From: Jaltomata sinuosa
Lineage: Eukaryota; Streptophyta; Magnoliopsida; Solanales; Solanaceae
Length of the DNA: 64,000 nucleotides
Reading direction: 5' to 3'
Assembly (NCBI GenBank): GCA_003996215.1
Contig: QJPP01005202.1
Location: 1 to 64,000, forward strand
The notes below the pieces were generated by a model. It was not told where the DNA came from and ran no database searches. It saw only the letters and a program-made list of their open reading frames with translations. The translations under genes and the position numbers were made by a program. Of the stretch, positions 1 through 11,201 are shown piece by piece. Position 1 is the first letter of the stretch. Each line of letters starts with the position of its first letter.

Positions 1-172
1 AGTCGGCCCACTTCTCTTCCAATCCATCCGACATAATACCTTTCTCCCTCGTGATTGGATTCATCAAGTGACGATTATATAGGTGAAAGCACTTGAGGGA
101 TACAAAGGTTCCTTGGTCAAAGTACGCTTTATCGGCCACTTTGTTGGCATTTTCATGTTCAATTTCGGCCAT
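1..172 (-). CDS. Partial hypothetical ORF, probably start of ORF2 of element A1
   Basis: An open frame begins with ATG at 172 (minus strand, MAEIEHENANK...) and stays open for 57 codons to the left edge, so only its N-terminus is visible. It lies downstream of the A1 junction motif at 1342-1353, in the same relative place as the ORF2 remnant of element B (14330-16040). That position suggests it starts the second, pol-independent ORF of an Athila/Tat-like element. I do not recognise a domain in the visible part. It could also be a chance ORF. Confidence 0.3.
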   Translation of the reverse strand, partial: MAEIEHENANKVADKAYFDQGTFVSLKCFHLYNRHLMNPITREKGIMSDGLEEKWAD

Positions 173-1341
173 TTTCAAAGCTTAAAGTACCTACACAAGG
201 AACAAAATTGTAAAAAACTAATATAAGCATGTAAAGCAATATATTGTAATAGGATTAGGCCAAATAAATGAGGCATAATGATCCCGGACAGAGCTGGGCA
301 GAGCTGCTATTTTTAGGACAGTTAAAACTGGTCACCGCGATTGCGGGATTTTTTTTCGCAATTGCAAAGACCAATATATTTTATTCATAACATTAAGTCA
401 TTGAGATCATGGAATGGGGCATCACGATTACGAAGATCAGTGAAGTTGGTCATCGCAATCGCTGAGGTCATCTTCTTACCCAAAAAATGTTGTTCAAACA
501 TTTTGTCAAACAGGTGCTTTGCACCCTTTAGTTCACCATTTTTACATGACATGGGGGTCATTTTTTTATCCCAAAAAAAATTAATAAACCAACAGTATTC
601 CATCCCCCAACCATATTTCACCCACAAAATCATACCACACCCAATTCACACATATGTAGAAAGAAAAAAATGACACCCACTTGGGTGTTTAAAAGCACTC
701 ACTATAGCACAAGGGTGCATCAAAGAAGAGAAAATGGAGATCATACCTGAGGAGTTTCCAAGATTCTACAGAATTGAAGTTGATGGTAGATTGTATTCTT
801 GCCTTAGGAGAGAAAAGAAGCCAAGTTTCAAAGCAAATTTTTGCTTTTGAAACTGCTCCTTCGATCTTTTATTACCGGGAAATGGTTCATTTGCTTGCGA
901 TCGCGTGACCTTATCACATAATTGTGATGAGTTAATATCCCACAACTCTACGTGATCACGTAAGGTCCCATGAGAACGCAAAGAGTTATTAAGATTTTAC
1001 CTCATCGCGATTGTGATGGTCAAGGGTCGCGATCGCGATGCCTTTTTCCATGCTGGAATTTTTGAAATTTTCTCAGTGCACTATTTTGTCATGCGAAGTA
1101 TGGTGCGACGGGCACTTTGCGAGGTGCAAAATGCACCAATTTCATACAAGCCAAGATTTTTGCTTAGTTCACTATTTGCTTGTGCGATGGGATGTGCGAC
1201 GGGCACTTTTCCAGGTGTGAAAAGCACATTTTTCAGAGGTATTTTTGGTGCTTCTCAACACTTGGTTCCTCTTATCTTTCCTTTGGACACCTAAAGGCAA
1301 ACCAAAAAGAAAGAAAAAGTGACGTAAAGCATAAAAATAAT
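173..1341 (-). other. Non-coding spacer of element A1 with repeated GATCGCGATG-like words
   Basis: No gene is supported here. The stretch carries many near-palindromic words of the GATCGCG/CGCAATCGC type (for example near 330-365, 445-465, 895-905 and 1003-1042). It lies between the ORF ending near 1370 and the ORF starting at 172. Element B has a similar spacer between its protease and ORF2, filled with a different word family, so this seems to be a conserved non-coding position in these elements. Confidence 0.45.
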
Positions 1342-2640
1342 GGGTTGCCTCCCATCAAGTGCACAATTTAACATCGCGGTACGACGCTGGCTACCTCACT
1401 ATCTAGATTTCCACTTGGAAGATTTGAACCTTTGACCCAAACATGAATCGAGCTTCCACTTACAATCCCGGGGTGAAGGTTTGAACATGAGAAGGCCATT
1501 CTCTTGATGTCGTATTTTGCACTTTTTTGCCTTCAAGTGAGGAAGGTCGTCTTTTCTTCTTTCCATGACAACTTTAAAACTGGATAAACTTTGATGCTCC
1601 ATCCTTCCAAGGTCTTCCAAAAGCTTGATTACTTCGACTTTCATCCATTCAACAAAACTCAAGGTTGACAAGTGGTTAGAGTAATATTTGGGCGTCTCCA
1701 CCTTCAAACTTGTCTCATTTATAGCATCATCACTTTCGAATGAACTAGAGTCTTTCACGAGGAATCGTTGCAACTCTAGTATCATTTATTTTCTTTCGGC
1801 ATGATCCTTATATGGGTTAGTTGGTTTCCACAACACCTTCAAGTCATGAGCATCCCTTGTGTCTTCCTCTTCGATAGGGAACAACTCAAAACTACTACCC
1901 ATAATTGTGCACGTGTCAACACGAGCATTCAAATCGATGTGCAAATTTCGGATAGCAATTTCAAGAACCCTTTTTTTTACTTATCTTGGCATGCCTTTTC
2001 AAAAATACCTCGAACATTGGTAGCATTATCTCACATTGTTCCCCATAGGCCTCAAGTTGGTGAGCTTGGCTTAACACCCATTCGAGGCTCACAACTCACC
2101 TAATACAAATTTCTCTTTTTATTGGGGTTCAAGCACTATCGGTACGAATTCACTTTTGGACGATTCCATGTTTCAAAAATCTTCATCATCTTCCTCAAAG
2201 TGAATTTGATTGAGCTCAATGTTCAAGACATGTTCATTTGCTTGGCTCGGAGGATTTTCTTACCTATTCGATCAAGAGAAGTAGAAAACTCCACCATGGT
2301 TTGCGTGGCACACTTTCTCTCCTCTTCTTCTTTAGCCCTTGCATCCACAAAGCCTTGCATAACGTACTGTACATCCTCCTCTTGGGTTTCTAGCGAACCC
2401 AAGAGTGTTTGGAGCTTAGCACATATGCCTTCTTCACTTGCTAAGTCGTATTTCCTATTAAGATCACAAGCACCACTAGCAATATTATTAACACAAGAGG
2501 GGGAGGAGGATGATCATCATTAGGGAATTCTCTCCAATGTTTGTGACAACTATCACACAAATAACAATTACGCCCATCATAGGAGCAAGAAGGTGAATAC
2601 CTCCCACTCTTAGGGCCAATTCTACATCTACGCCCAAGGT
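1342..2640 (-). pseudogene. Unrecognised element-A1 ORF remnant with terminal GGGAGGCAACCC motif
   Basis: On the minus strand a coding-like stretch with several stops runs from about 2640 to about 1370. The longest open piece is 1399-1785 (128 codons, rich in K, S and E). The N-terminal part near 2540-2640 contains closely spaced Cys and His residues (Y-L-C-D-S-C-H-K-H-W). The stretch ends just before a GGGAGGCAACCC motif (plus strand 1342-1353). Motifs of this type also follow the gag-pro ORFs of elements B and F. I do not recognise the protein. By position, next to a primer site, it takes the place of gag in A1, but it does not resemble the gag of A2, B or F. Confidence 0.4.
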
Positions 2641-2830
2641 GGGGTTCGCCATAATAAACACAATAGTCAGGAATATAAACAGGGATGTAACGACAAAAAT
2701 TTCTATCATTTCATGATGCCATGGAACAAATCAACAAACTAAAACTAAACAAAATAAAAACAACTATTGACAAAATTGAACTAGAGTAAGTAAACTCAAA
2801 TTCTAAGCTAACACAATACGCCAAATTATT

Positions 2831-2847
2831 CTCTGATAACGGCGCCA
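2831..2847 (-). other. Primer-binding site of element A1 (tRNA-Asp-like, partial match)
   Basis: Reading the minus strand, TGGCGCCGTT follows five bases after the LTR end at 2852. These ten bases match the complement of the 3' end of plant tRNA-Asp (GUC). The next seven bases (ATCAGAG) do not match. The position next to an LTR end supports a primer-binding site. The tRNA identity is less certain than for A2 and B. Confidence 0.55.
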
Positions 2848-2851
2848 TTTT

Positions 2852-4161
2852 TGATAATGCTCAAATACACTCTCTAATGGAGGTGATTGCGATCATCAGA
2901 GCAAAACACATTTATATTCACAATGGATGTCGCGGTCATACCCACAGAGAACAATGTAGTCGCGATCGAGCTAATAAAGAGTAAGAGCAACTTATTAGAG
3001 TTCAATGAACAATAAGGGAAAATATATCTATAAGGGGGGTTTTATTTAAAAGTAAAGATAAAAGAAAATCAAATAAAAGATAGATTGATCAATGGCTTTC
3101 ACCTTGCTTTCGTCAAGCAAGGACAACAAGGGAGAATTAGGATTGGGATTAATTCATATGACTTGCACCCGATTAACACATGGGTAGTCTTGGCTAGAGG
3201 TGCACTTAACCTTATTTCAACCAATCAAGCAACAATTCTCATGGGTTTTCTCAAATCACCACAAGTGAGCAATAACCAACAAATCAACTTGGGTGAGTTA
3301 GGTTATTTCTAACCCCAACTCTTAGATAGGAGTTTCCAGCAACAAAACTATCTCTAGCCTTGATCTAGAGTGGAAACCCCAAATCCCCACTATTGAATCT
3401 TCCTAAATTTAGGGCAATCCATTCTCAAGCAAGAACCCAAATTAGAATGCTAAGTCAATCTTTGCAACCATTAACTATAAATTCAGGCATGGAAGATTCA
3501 ATATACTCACATAAATAATAAAGAGAAATCACAAGATAAGAATTAAATACCCAAATTAAATGTTATCTCTAACACAAAGCCCAAATCTCAATTCAACAAT
3601 CACACCTATAAAATAGCAATTAAGAACAAGAGTTGAAGAATGGAAACTAACGTTTTTACAATAAAGAGCATCCAAATATTCACTCCTATGGTGTTGGTTA
3701 ATGAACCTGCTGTCCAAGCTTTTCAAAATATTATGAGAATATCCAAAGATTAGCCAAAGATAGGTTCCCGATCGACTGAGAAGTGTTTTATGTGAATTGG
3801 GGTTTCCAAAAGTGGGAATTTCCAAATTTGTCCTGTAGATGATGATGCCTTCATCACGATCGCGTGCACAATCTTCACGATCATGAGGTTCTGTGATTTC
3901 CTTCCATGAGGTCGTATGGGTGCACTCTCACGGCCGCATGGCTCTACTCTTACAATCACGAAGGCCAAGTCAGTGCCAGTGATCAGAAGCTCCATTAAGC
4001 TCCCGTTTGACTTATTTTCACTCGAATCTTTCCCAAACACTTCTAAGACACAAATACTTGTAAAATAGAAGTAATTCATGTCAAATTGCACTATTTATCC
4101 ACTTTATACTTGCAAAAGCATAAGCTTAGAAGCTAAATAAGTAGGTAGAATACCACTTATA
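2852..4161 (-). repeat. LTR of element A1 (5' LTR, minus strand)
   Basis: This roughly 1.3-kb LTR is homologous to the LTRs at 5211-6674, 20664-22119 and 51032-52530. Its minus-strand 3' end reads GAGCATTATCA, as in the 3' LTR of element F (ending at 52530). Its 5' end near 4161 is the mutated start word (TGATAAG in the others), followed by GTGGTATTCTACCTACTTAT. It is flanked on the left by a primer site and on the right by gag of another element, so A1 inserted into A2. Its other LTR must lie beyond the left edge. Confidence 0.75.
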
Positions 4162-5186
4162 ACACCCGCGGTAAGAACCTTCCAATAGATAACAAGCTTC
4201 ATCATACACCAATGTGTAAGCACCAACTTCCTCGTGGCTTTTGGCCCCATATGCTCCGATGGCATTAACACTTTTAGTCCTGGCACCCATTATTTGTTTG
4301 GCTAACAATTTGATTTGAGTCATCATTTTAGCCGTAGTTTAAGCTCATTCTTCCTCTTTCCTTCTCATATCATTGGTCACGATGGAGGAGGTGACACCCA
4401 ATGTCACCTCATCCTATCTTGTGTGCCATGCTCTTTTTGTATTCATCATTTTATCCAATAGAGCTGAAGCAAGACCATATGTTTGATCCATGATAGATAC
4501 ACCAACAACATTATTTGCCACTGACTTGTTCATTGAATTAAGTTCCCGATAAAAGCTTTTCTACTATCCGGTAAACTATGGTTTAGATATTGCAACAACT
4601 TTTTCTTGAACCTTAACCACACCTCATGAAATGGTTTTTCCAGCAATTATTAGAAGTTTGTGATTTCATCACATAATTGCAACATCCTTGAAGGTGAGAA
4701 GAATCGGTCCAAGAAAGCTTCAACTAACTTATTCCATGATGTGATGGAGCCCTCAAGGATCTCTTCTACTCATGCGATTGTCTCTCCCATGAGGGAGAAT
4801 GGAAATAGTCAAAGTTGTATTAACTGTTGCCTAATGTTTTGGATGTTAAATGACTAGAAAATATCTACAAAGTTTCGAATGTTCCAATTAGCATCCTCGC
4901 TTGCTAGTCCTTCATATAAGCCCTTTATTTGTATCAAGTGCAACATAGTTCTTGTCACGTGGAAGACTGCATTACCAACAGTTAGAGGCAGTCGGATAGC
5001 ACCTGCGATAACATGAACAATCGGTTTGTCAACCATATCCATATATCCATCCATGTTGTATTACTCTCTAGAAAGGCTTATAAATAACCTACTCACAACA
5101 CCAATGACAACAAAAAAACTTAAAAGAGAACAAGATGTTAAACTAAAGTAAATCAATAGACAATGAATGGCAAATCAAAAGCCAAT
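4162..5186 (-). pseudogene. gag remnant of element A2 (Ty3/gypsy, Athila/Tat-like)
   Basis: Gag is the structural protein that packages retrotransposon RNA. The piece at 4854-5054 (minus) contains TMLHLIQIKGLYEGLASED, a segment I recognise as typical of solanaceous Ty3/gypsy gag, and it is closely matched by element B near 20330-20470. The gag-like match continues to about 4162 in broken frames, where the LTR of A1 interrupts it. Stops and frameshifts are frequent. The primer site and LTR of A2 lie immediately upstream (to the right). Protease and the rest of A2 would lie beyond the window. Confidence 0.75.
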
Positions 5187-5203
5187 CCCCGGCAATGGCC
5201 CCA
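5187..5203 (-). other. tRNA-Asp primer-binding site of element A2
   Basis: The plus-strand bases CCCCGGCAATGGCCCCA differ at two of 17 positions from the 3' end of plant tRNA-Asp (CCCCGGCAACGGCGCCA). Minus-strand reading gives the primer-binding site a few bases inside the LTR end at 5211. tRNA-Asp priming is, to my knowledge, typical of Athila-type elements. Confidence 0.75.
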
Positions 5204-5210
5204 TTTTTTA

Positions 5211-6674
5211 TGACATCCTAATCAACTCTTCAGAAGGAGGTGGCAACTGTCATCCAACAAAACAAAAAGTAACCCAACACGGAGTCAGGGACAAATCTAT
5301 AAGGATTGGTACATAGATTAACCACTAGTTTTCAAGTTCATTCACAAGAGCAAGAAAATTTTTCAAGAAAGTAAATAAAATGGGGGAATTGGTGTTGGAA
5401 ACTAATATTCAAATTATAACAAAACAACAACCTAAACACGATTATTTTTATCAAGATTGGAAGGCTAGGGGTGTACTTCAGATGGGGTCATGCAATTGAA
5501 TAGGAGTTGATTATTCAAGCTAATTCTCAATCAAAGGATGGGTAGCCTTGGTTCAAGTCATGCTTAGTTGTCTTTCAACCCACTAAACATATATACACTA
5601 TGGTCTTTTTCGAACCCCATAGTTGAGCAACAAATCAACCAATTGGGTTAGGTGAGTCAACTTATTTCTAGCCTCAACTCTTAGGTAGGAATTTCCTAAA
5701 TCAAGCTATTTCTATACTTATTTTATGGCGAAAATACCGAATCTCCACTATTGAATCCTTACCCAATTAATGAACTTCTTCTTCAAGCAAGCACACAATT
5801 AGTAAGCTAAATTAATGTTTGCAACCATCAATTTTATGATGACAACATGAAGGATTTAATAGACCCACATATAATAATCAATTATAAACCCAAATAATCA
5901 ACACACATTTCCAAATTCAATCACCCATTATGGATGCACCCCTACAATTGAATTTAGCTACTTATAATGTAGGAAAAATAGAAGATACCAAGTGGGTTTC
6001 AATAATGTCATTCATTCTTCAATAACTAGCTTTAAATTCAAAGCTCAAGTATCAACAATGGTGTTTTTCAGTACAAGGAAGAAGAAAAATTGTACTGTAA
6101 GGTATACTCTACTCAATACTCAATTGGGAATTAAAAATGGATGTACATTCCTTGCACAGATACCAAAAAGGATATTGGAATCTTCCCAATTATTCTACAA
6201 AAAATCTAGACTATTTTTCCCTTAGGGCACTTGTGACACACCTGCAAAGCCACCTGGGCCTCCCATGATGAATGGCAACACGCACGTGCCAAGTCATCAA
6301 GGCAGTGAGAAACTCTTCGCCTGCGACTCTGTCTGCGGGCACCTTCGATCTCCCTTGGTGACTTGCAGTGCATAGGTACCTGAAATATTAAGCATTGCTT
6401 CAGCTTCCTTGTGCACTTGCCCCTGCAAAACACAGTGTTGTCATGTGACACATAGATTTTCACACACATCATAGGTAGATATTTACTCTTTCGGTCATCT
6501 CTTGACTTGGCTTCCACTTTTTGCTGATTTGGGTTCAAATTCTCTTCTTTATTCATCGATCAAGAGTGTCTGCATATAATATAATAAAGGCATAAAATCC
6601 TTCTAAATCACATCAAATCAAGACAATAATTCATAAATAAAAGCTAAAAATGTTTGTAGATTACAAACTTATCA
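5211..6674 (-). repeat. 5' LTR of element A2
   Basis: This is a 1.46-kb LTR on the minus strand. It starts at 6674 (TGATAAGTTTGTAATCTAC) and ends at 5211 (GGATGTCA). It is colinear with the LTRs of B (20664-22119) and F (51032-52530) and, in inverse orientation, with the three pieces of LTR C. The open frames inside it (5992-6225 plus, 6206-6556 minus) are not genes. It can serve as the reference LTR for reading the broken copies. Confidence 0.8.
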
Positions 6675-6737
6675 CACGCGCGCTCGCACTCACTACCAGA
6701 GCTTTTCCTTTCTTGGAAGCCTCTGACCACTGCCACA
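6675..6737 (-). repeat. Short fragment of a D-type gypsy LTR
   Basis: The stretch around AGAGCTTTTCCTTTCTTGGA matches 38985-39030 inside the LTR of element D in the same orientation. It is the sliver between the A2 LTR and the CACTA end that begins at 6738. It suggests that both elements landed in or next to an older gypsy LTR. Confidence 0.5.
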
Positions 6738-7190
6738 CACTACAACATTTTAGTATTTTAGCCACCCCTATAGAGTATGGCCTAAACTAGCAAAAAGTAT
6801 GGCATTTGATCAAAGGCTACGCTTATTGACTTTAGGCAACGCTTTTTTGAGGGTGGCCGAAAGAGGCGTAACCCTTGACTTTAGGCCATGCTTTTTAAGT
6901 GTTGCTATATCAGCTATGCTTAAAAAATGTGGCCAATGAGGTACAAAGGCCACACTTTGTAGCATTTCATCAGCAACACTTTTATTCGATATAACTACAC
7001 GTTGAAGCATTGCCTTTGCTTTGTTAATGGCCACGCTTTAAAAGCGTAGCCTTTTATACCTCCTCTACAACAACACTTATAAAGTGTAATCTTTTCTTAT
7101 GTACATACCACAATTTACAATAATTAGCCACATAATTGACATCCCTATATCCACACTTTTTAAGTGTGGCAACGTTGTCTAATATTTTTA
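6738..7190. mobile_element. Terminal and subterminal region of a CACTA (En/Spm-type) transposon
   Basis: The stretch starts with CACTACAACATTTTAG, which has the CACTA terminal inverted repeat form. It is followed by dense short motifs of the GGCCACRCTTT/GTGTGGC type in both orientations, including palindromes at 7029-7051 (GGCCACGCTTT...GCGTAGCC) and 7151-7169 (CCACACTTTTTAAGTGTGG). Subterminal repeat arrays of this kind are where CACTA transposases bind in known plant elements. I found no matching right end between 7190 and 10990 and no transposase, so this is one end only. Confidence 0.6.
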
Positions 7191-7897
7191 GAGCCATAAT
7201 TTCTAATTGGAAAATTATAAATTTGGTTTGCATATATTCACTAATCAAATTACTTAATAAATAATTCAAATGTGTAGATTTGCAATAAACTTTGAAAACC
7301 AATATGTCTTGTACTACACATGCTTAGAAAGAAGTATTTTAAAGATCTGTTCTAGCGATGAATTCCACACAAAACCAAAGTATTCTAACGTATAACACAA
7401 TAGTTTAAAAATTCTCTATTGTTCACTTCAATAGATCAATCTGACTTGCGGCTACATTCAACTTCAATCACCCGTATTTCCCTACACATTCAAAATAAAA
7501 TTAAAAGTTAGAAAAACAATCATGCTCAACAGTAGTCATGATTCATAAAATTGAGTGACGGTTAACCTTAAACATTTAAAAATATCAAATAAAAAGAAAA
7601 CAGGACATCCTTATGCCACAGTAACAAGAATAAGGAGTCAATAATCAATAGATTCCATCCACTAGTTATTTCTTCAGCACATCCACAACACACCATATTT
7701 CCTAGTCCTTTTCTTGCTAACTTATGGTGGTCAAGACACCACAAGGGTCAAGGAAGTGGATGAAGAACTTGGCACAATAATAAAACAAACTGGGGCACAC
7801 ATACACAATGAGGCTAGTTAAACATAGAAGTTAAAACTCTTTCCCTATTGCTATGAACTAATATTAAATTTTGATTTTTTTTTGGTGATTAATGCAG
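7191..7897. other. AT-rich stretch, no feature recognised
   Basis: I see no coding signal here. The last part (7868-7897) is a T-rich tract ending in an AG splice acceptor for the PLAC8 exon that follows, so at least that part is probably intron sequence of the captured or relic gene. Confidence 0.4.
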
Positions 7898-8111
7898 CAT
7901 GCCCTCTGGGGACTTTCATATACAAGTTGATGATGTCTGACCTTTGCTCCCAGTGGATCATGGGCTCAAAGTATAGAACCCAGTTGAGACAAAGATATAA
8001 TCTAGTGGAAGCTCCGTATTCAAATATAATTTTCACACATATTTTGTCCATGTTGCGCTCTTTGTCAAGAGTTCAGAGAGCTCCGAAACAAGGGACTTGA
8101 TCCCGCTCTAG
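7898..8111 (+). pseudogene. PLAC8-family protein, single exon fragment with frameshift
   Basis: PLAC8 (cadmium-resistance or cell-number-regulator type) proteins are small cysteine-rich membrane proteins. After a poly-T tract and an AG acceptor (ending 7897), the frame reads CPLGTFIYKLMM, then SQWIMGSKYRTQLRQRYNL. After a one-base shift it continues CPCCALCQEFRELRNKGLD and ends at a GTATGT donor (8112). The CPCC...C cysteine motif and the QEFREL block are family hallmarks. The shift fits one extra T in the T run at 8030-8033. Splice sites at both ends are intact in appearance. No other exon was found nearby, so it is a gene fragment. The domain call is firm; the parent gene is unknown. Confidence 0.75.
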
Positions 8112-8417
8112 GTATGTCACACTTGATACAATTAATATTGTAGGTACTATGGTCATGTTTAGACAACTCTGCATGTGCATACAAAATTAGCATACAAGTT
8201 GACCATTTTAGCAACATACTGGTGGATAAATAATACATATGCAATGCACACTACAGAAAAGATAGAACCCCCAGCTAGTAGAAACTCCAATTCACTAATA
8301 GGTGAACAAGATATGGTGTCATAGCAATTCATTACTAAATAAGTTCTATAAATAGTATGTACAAAGACAAACTTTATATATAGAGAAAGGTTTAAATGAC
8401 AATTATCTAAAAGTTTA

Positions 8418-8590
8418 ATTTTGTCCAAGTGCCTTTGAATCCTTTCAAGTCTCAAATTGCCGACTTGTCTATACTTTGTGTAGTTCAAATTACTTGGACT
8501 ACTATGTGCTTGATACATGATCATGAGAAAAAAGAAAGACAAAAGCAAGAGTACTAGAGTATTTTCTCGGGACCTTGTAATGGTCCGCAT
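8418..8590 (-). pseudogene. Neprosin/DUF239-family protein, truncated first exon
   Basis: From ATG at 8590 (minus strand) the frame reads MRTITRSRENT, a hydrophobic core LVLLLLSFFFLMIMYQA (a signal peptide by appearance), and then YRQVGNLRLERIQRHLDKI. I recognise the last block as the start of the neprosin activation peptide, which in family members continues into a conserved SPDGDIIDCV region. That continuation is missing. After HLDKI the frame runs on to 8159 with unrelated sequence and there is no splice donor at the break. It lies on the opposite strand to the PLAC8 exon about 300 bases away, so the two pieces come from different genes. Confidence 0.55.
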
Positions 8591-10630
8591 ATTTCATCCA
8601 GTGCCAAAGGAAAGAAAAGGAAAGGAAAGAAGATCAAATAAGTTAGTAGTTAATATGGGGAAGTAAAGAAGATCATAGTACACAGATTATCAAGCTTAAT
8701 GCACATGGTTCTTTTAACAAACTTGCTATTTCATATGCACAAATAGTAAAGGCAATACAAATAATAAGCTACTTTATTATTCAAATTTAAGACATTTCAA
8801 GAAGCTATACAACAATGTTGAAAACAGAATCAGATCTGATGTGGCTAAAGTAAAGAGTTAGGGTCAGCTTGGGGGATGAAATATTTCACATCCCCTCCCA
8901 ACAAATATGCAGCAATTCTGATCATTTTCAAAAAACCCATCCCCTCCAGTAAACAGTCCAGCGAAGAAGAAGAAGAAGAAGAAGAAAAAGAAGTATTTTG
9001 CACTGCAACAACTTATTGCAAAAAATGTAAATGCAACAAGTACATCCATGAAACCTATGAATAAGAATTCACTGTTTGAACAAACAAATACTTCATCTCT
9101 ACCTGAACTTTGACCCTCTTCTGGATTTTCTATGTCTATAGTTTCAATTTTTTTGGTAAAGTTTGAACAGTGTACCATGATCCAGCCTAATATTGTTGTA
9201 CGCATACAACATGACCCTCTCAAATTTACACAACTACAAAGAAAGATAACTTCTAAAGGTTCAACTAACAAAGTTTGTTTAAACCATGTGGGAAAAAAAT
9301 ACACTTAAGGGCTAATCACACCTCAATTTTCTCGTTCACCCATCTGACCTTAAAGATAGACATTACCTCAAAATAGTGTATTTGTAAGCACACTGACAAC
9401 ATTTATAATTGCAGGATAAGACCACTAATTTACAACATATGACTCCACTAATTAGAAGTATAACCCCTACTACTCACTCCTCACTCTACACACACACAAA
9501 AAAAAAAAGATGACATATTCAAACAATGAGGTGATATGAGTTCTGTTCTTCCTTACTCTTTCCCCTACAATCACTATCTAAGTGATCGATAAAAATGAGA
9601 TGTCAAACAAAACCAAGGATGCTATATCTGAGAGTTTGTTCAACATTAGGATTGTCAGAAAATTAAATAAAATAATTGGTCAGAGAATATGAAGGATAAT
9701 GAACATGATTAATATAACTTCAACTTGGCTCCTTATCAAATCTGTAAGTCAAATGAAGGTGAGATTCTCATTTAAAAATGTGAGTGAGTTTTGATAGTTA
9801 TTTCATTCATTTAGAATGTCAGCTCACTGCTAATGGTTGGCGTAAAAATTAAGTTGATGATATGGTCTGTAGTACTTCCATATCTTTTAGGAATATTTCT
9901 ATCAGCAATATCAATTGGTTCACCAGGTTATGAAGTACTCAAAAAATCAGCAGAAGGTTAAGCTTACCTACATCGAGGACGCCGACCAAAATTAAAAGAT
10001 GCCAATATGTGCTCGATGTGTGGAACAACTCCTAGCAGTTGTCACCAAAAAGGTTGCTGGACACAGTAAAAATGAGAAACAGAAGAACAAATACAAAACT
10101 CATATATTCTAGTTGAAATTCGAACAATTAAAAAAAATATTCTGGTTAAAATTCTTTAAAAACTTGAATATGAACAAAAATGACATGCACGTTCTCAACA
10201 GCTTTCAGAGCCTTCTCAAGGAAGCCCTTTCATCTGCAAAATGTAAATATTTAGACGTAAATTGGTCCCCACATCCCTACACATCATTGATAACAGTATA
10301 AAGATTGACAAAGTAGTATAAAAGTGGCTCACAAGACTTTCTAGTTTCAACAAACAAAACATTGTTTTCATTGTAAACTTAATTTCCAATTTCAATTCAT
10401 CTCACTCAACAACTCTTCAAATTTTCTCTCCAGGATCCCATTATTACACTATTCTATGGTATCTTAGTTGATTTTCATAGACAGTTTCCCCATTTCTTTT
10501 AAAAAAAGGCACTTGTTTCATGTACAATCCTTAAGTACTGATAGTTATCCTTCAAAAATCCTGTCAAAATTATGGAACCCTATCAGGCTATCAGATGGCA
10601 TAGTAGACCGTCGTCACATAATGAAAATTA
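8591..10630. other. AT-rich stretch without supported gene; (GAA)n microsatellite at 8963-8986
   Basis: I see no protein family match. The longest open frame (8864-9304, minus) owes its poly-Phe run to the GAA microsatellite at 8963-8986. A possible exon-like piece on the minus strand near 9966-10068 ends in a GTAAG donor, but no homology was recognised. The sequence may be intron and flank of the gene fragments to the left, or CACTA interior. Confidence 0.35.
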
Positions 10631-10988
10631 ACACAAGATGACTTGGGGTAAACTCATGAAAAGGTAAGCAGAAGGTTGAAGGTTAATGCCAATGACTCGA
10701 GAAGCTTGATGATCTTGTTTTTAATGTAAATTTCCCCTGATTTTGAATGAGAATTGAAATCTCATGAAATGAGCTTTTGAAATAAAGGCAAAAAGTGTAT
10801 TTGCCTTGTTCTTCTGGTGGCACCAAACAAGATTAGTATTTTTGTTTGAGTATTTTGTTTTGAGTGTTTTGTTCAATATTTTCTTGTGTTTTTGAGTCGG
10901 TGTAGTCCTTTGTGCAACACTTTTGAGTCAATACATAGCCCTATGAGTGCTTTTCTTGAGGACAGGTAATAGTTCAATTTTGGGGATT
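10631..10988 (+). other. 3' untranslated tail and polypurine tract of element C
   Basis: This stretch is colinear with the plus-strand tail of element F (about 50690-51031) and, in inverse orientation, with 12244-12560 in element B. Shared words include GCCAATGACT and ATAGTTCAA. It ends in the purine tract TTTTGGGGATTT directly before an LTR start at 10989. It therefore marks LTR C as the 3' LTR of a plus-strand element whose body is lost on the left. Confidence 0.6.
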
Positions 10989-11201
10989 TGATAAGTTGGT
11001 AATCTACCAACTTATTTAGCTGTTACTCATGTGTTATTGCCTTGATTTGTTGCTATTTAGAAGGATTTTATGCTTCTATTCTCTTATATGCAGACATTCT
11101 TCAACAATAGAGATAGATAAGGATTTGAACTCAAATGAGCCATAAATGGAAGGTAAGTCAAGCGATGATATGGAGAGAAAAGATCTGCTAAGACTGACTA
11201 A
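10989..11201 (+). repeat. LTR C, first piece (5' part)
   Basis: It starts TGATAAGTTGGTAATCTACC and follows the first 210 bases of the reference LTR (6674 downward, inverse strand), including TGCAGACATTCTTCAAC and the AAGTCAAG block. It stops abruptly at 11201, where the LTR of element B begins. The sequence that should follow is found at 22120. Confidence 0.75.

Noticed and set aside
8864..9304. 146-codon minus-strand ORF with a poly-Phe run
   Set aside because: The run comes from the (GAA)n microsatellite at 8963-8986 read in reverse, and nothing else in it looks like a protein.
9966..10068. Exon-like piece on the minus strand ending at a GTAAG donor, or a Cys-rich plus-strand reading
   Set aside because: Neither reading matches a family I know, and the minus frame has a stop. 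There is too little to support a gene.
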